Source of the DNA: a bacterium
GTDB lineage: Bacteria > Electryoneota > Electryoneia > Electryoneales > Electryoneaceae
Assembly: GCA_014729955.1 (NCBI GenBank)
Contig: WJJA01000486.1
Span: forward strand, 1-14,679
Length of the DNA: 14,679 nt
Direction: 5' to 3'
In this document: piece after piece, positions 13,770 through 14,679 of the stretch
Position numbering within the stretch: the stretch's first letter is position 1
Layout: each line of letters starts with the position of its first letter
Translations under genes and position numbers: made by a program
The notes under the pieces: model-generated
What the model was told of the DNA's origin: nothing
The model's input: only the letters and a program-made list of their open reading frames with translations
The model's database searches: none

Positions 13770-14456
13770 TCATTCATCCAGCGGCGGCAGGCCATGCTGT
13801 TTGAGTTGTTCGAGATTGCGTATCAGGAGGTTGCGCGCCTGCACATGCAGGGTGCCGTCATCCTGCAGCATGCGCAGGGCTCGAGAGAAGGTCGCCTGGT
13901 TCATGTTCAGCATCCGTGCGGCTTCCCCTTTCTTCAAGGGGATCACGAACCTGTCGGGATTCCCACCCTCATCCAGTCGCGTTGCACGTTCCCGCAGCAG
14001 GTAATTGGCCACTCGTGCCGTGGCATCGTTCAGGGTAAGCTGGTCGATCGTATCCACCAGGCGCCGCAACCAATTGGCCATCGTGTCGAAGATGCGGCGA
14101 AGCAGGACGGGGTGCTGTTCCATCAGCCGTAGCACCGTCTCGCGCTCAATACGCAGCAGGTCCGTCGGTTTTGAGGCGACCGCGGTGACCGGATAGCGTT
14201 CCAGGAACAGCCCGGCTTCGGCAAACATGTGCACCGGCTCGGCCGGGTGAATAATCGTCTCACGGCCATCCTCACCGTACCGTACCAGTTTGACCACACC
14301 GGCCAGCACGATGAAGACCGCATGAGCCGGGTCGTTCTCGTGGAAGACAATGTCGTCCGCTTTGTAATGAACGAGAGATCCGCTCGCGGCCAGCGATCGG
14401 CAGACTTCCTCGCCCAGCGCTTCACCGAACCGGCTGGAAGAAAGGAGTTCAAACAT
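13770..14456 (-). CDS. Crp/Fnr-family transcriptional regulator, DNR-like
   Basis: 228-residue regulator. Residues ~20-120 form a cyclic-nucleotide-binding-like beta roll (IVFHENDPAHAVFIVLAGVVKL, of which FIVLAGVVKL is the core), residues ~125-155 the dimer helix, and ~170-215 a winged helix (KKGEAARMLNMNQATFSRAL, then LQDDGTLHV). The cAMP phosphate motif (R-S/T-A after G-E) is not present: the region reads HMFAEAGLF and YPVTAVA, which resembles the FAEA-MF of DNR-type nitric-oxide/heme sensors. The N-terminal cysteine cluster of true FNR is also absent, with only one Cys near residue 19. The ligand is therefore unknown, and a DNR-like sensor is inference. ATG 14456 has no clear ribosome site; a perfect TCGAATTCGA palindrome (14462-14471) sits just upstream. 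It is convergent with the dehydrogenase. The 14457-14679 end holds no gene I can support, only its upstream region. Confidence 0.85.
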   Translation of the reverse strand: MFELLSSSRFGEALGEEVCRSLAASGSLVHYKADDIVFHENDPAHAVFIVLAGVVKLVRYGEDGRETIIHPAEPVHMFAEAGLFLERYPVTAVASKPTDLLRIERETVLRLMEQHPVLLRRIFDTMANWLRRLVDTIDQLTLNDATARVANYLLRERATRLDEGGNPDRFVIPLKKGEAARMLNMNQATFSRALRMLQDDGTLHVQARNLLIRNLEQLKQHGLPPLDE

Positions 14457-14679
14457 GTTGATCGAATTCGAAATGGTCGGAATCCTTCGTGCCGTTTCAG
14501 AACCATTTTGCGTGTCGGGTCACGTCTTACAGACGCGGGCCGTGATCCGACAAATCGCTCTTTCCGGATTCGTACAAGGTTTTGTGGTGCGCCCGTATTC
14601 TGAGGGTTGGACCGCTGCATGAAACCCGGAGAACGCCTGCGGCCGATCACGATCAGACCGTGACAAAGCAGGGCGGTGC

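Noticed and set aside
14123..14650. Minus-strand 175-codon frame at the right edge
   Set aside because: It overlaps most of the N-terminal half of the Crp/Fnr gene in another frame and shows arginine- and serine-rich shadow composition with no family features.

Overview
The window looks like a chromosomal segment from an FCB-group bacterium, most likely a Balneolota/Rhodothermota-type or related Bacteroidota lineage. Three things suggest this: the secreted penicillin acylase ends in a type IX secretion (Por) sorting domain with an FPNPFN start and a KIVLMK end; a promoter of the Bacteroidota type (TTG, then TAGCTTTG) can be read before one gene; and genes have GTG/ATG starts with modest Shine-Dalgarno sites. 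The genus cannot be told from the sequence alone.

Layout. 1-330: one copy of a ~138-bp dispersed repeat, then a terminator-like hairpin and a probable promoter. 331-5634 (+): a mevalonate-pathway operon: type II IPP isomerase, a class II HMG-CoA reductase fused to mevalonate kinase, diphosphomevalonate decarboxylase and phosphomevalonate kinase. Together they cover every step from HMG-CoA to IPP/DMAPP; HMG-CoA synthase is not in the window. Genes are joined by 4-bp start/stop overlaps. 5691-6377 (-): a CADD-family di-metal protein, probably a self-sacrificing p-aminobenzoate synthase, with a readable promoter and a perfect TTAGGT-AC-ACCTAA palindrome at its probable transcription start. 6660-11180 (+): a secreted penicillin-acylase-family Ntn hydrolase with a T9SS domain, then an exported TPR protein. 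11181-12138: a gene-poor kilobase with the second copy of the dispersed repeat, bracketed by 12-bp direct repeats. 12139-13692 (+): a delta-1-pyrroline-5-carboxylate dehydrogenase gene interrupted by an in-frame TAA. 13770-14456 (-): a Crp/Fnr regulator of DNR-like character, convergent with the dehydrogenase.

The most notable observations are two in-frame TAA codons inside otherwise well-conserved reading frames. One cuts off the last ~25 residues of the HMGR-mevalonate kinase fusion; reading through it reaches a TGA that forms a GTGA overlap with the next gene, as at the isomerase/HMGR junction. The other splits P5C dehydrogenase, whose frame resumes immediately and gives a normal ~517-residue length. 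TAA also ends other genes here, so wholesale code reassignment is unlikely; recent nonsense lesions, sequence errors or readthrough remain. Other points are the HMGR-mevalonate kinase fusion itself, an internally shortened penicillin acylase, and the repeat pair flanking the first 11.4 kb. No RNA gene, CRISPR array or complete insertion sequence was seen.
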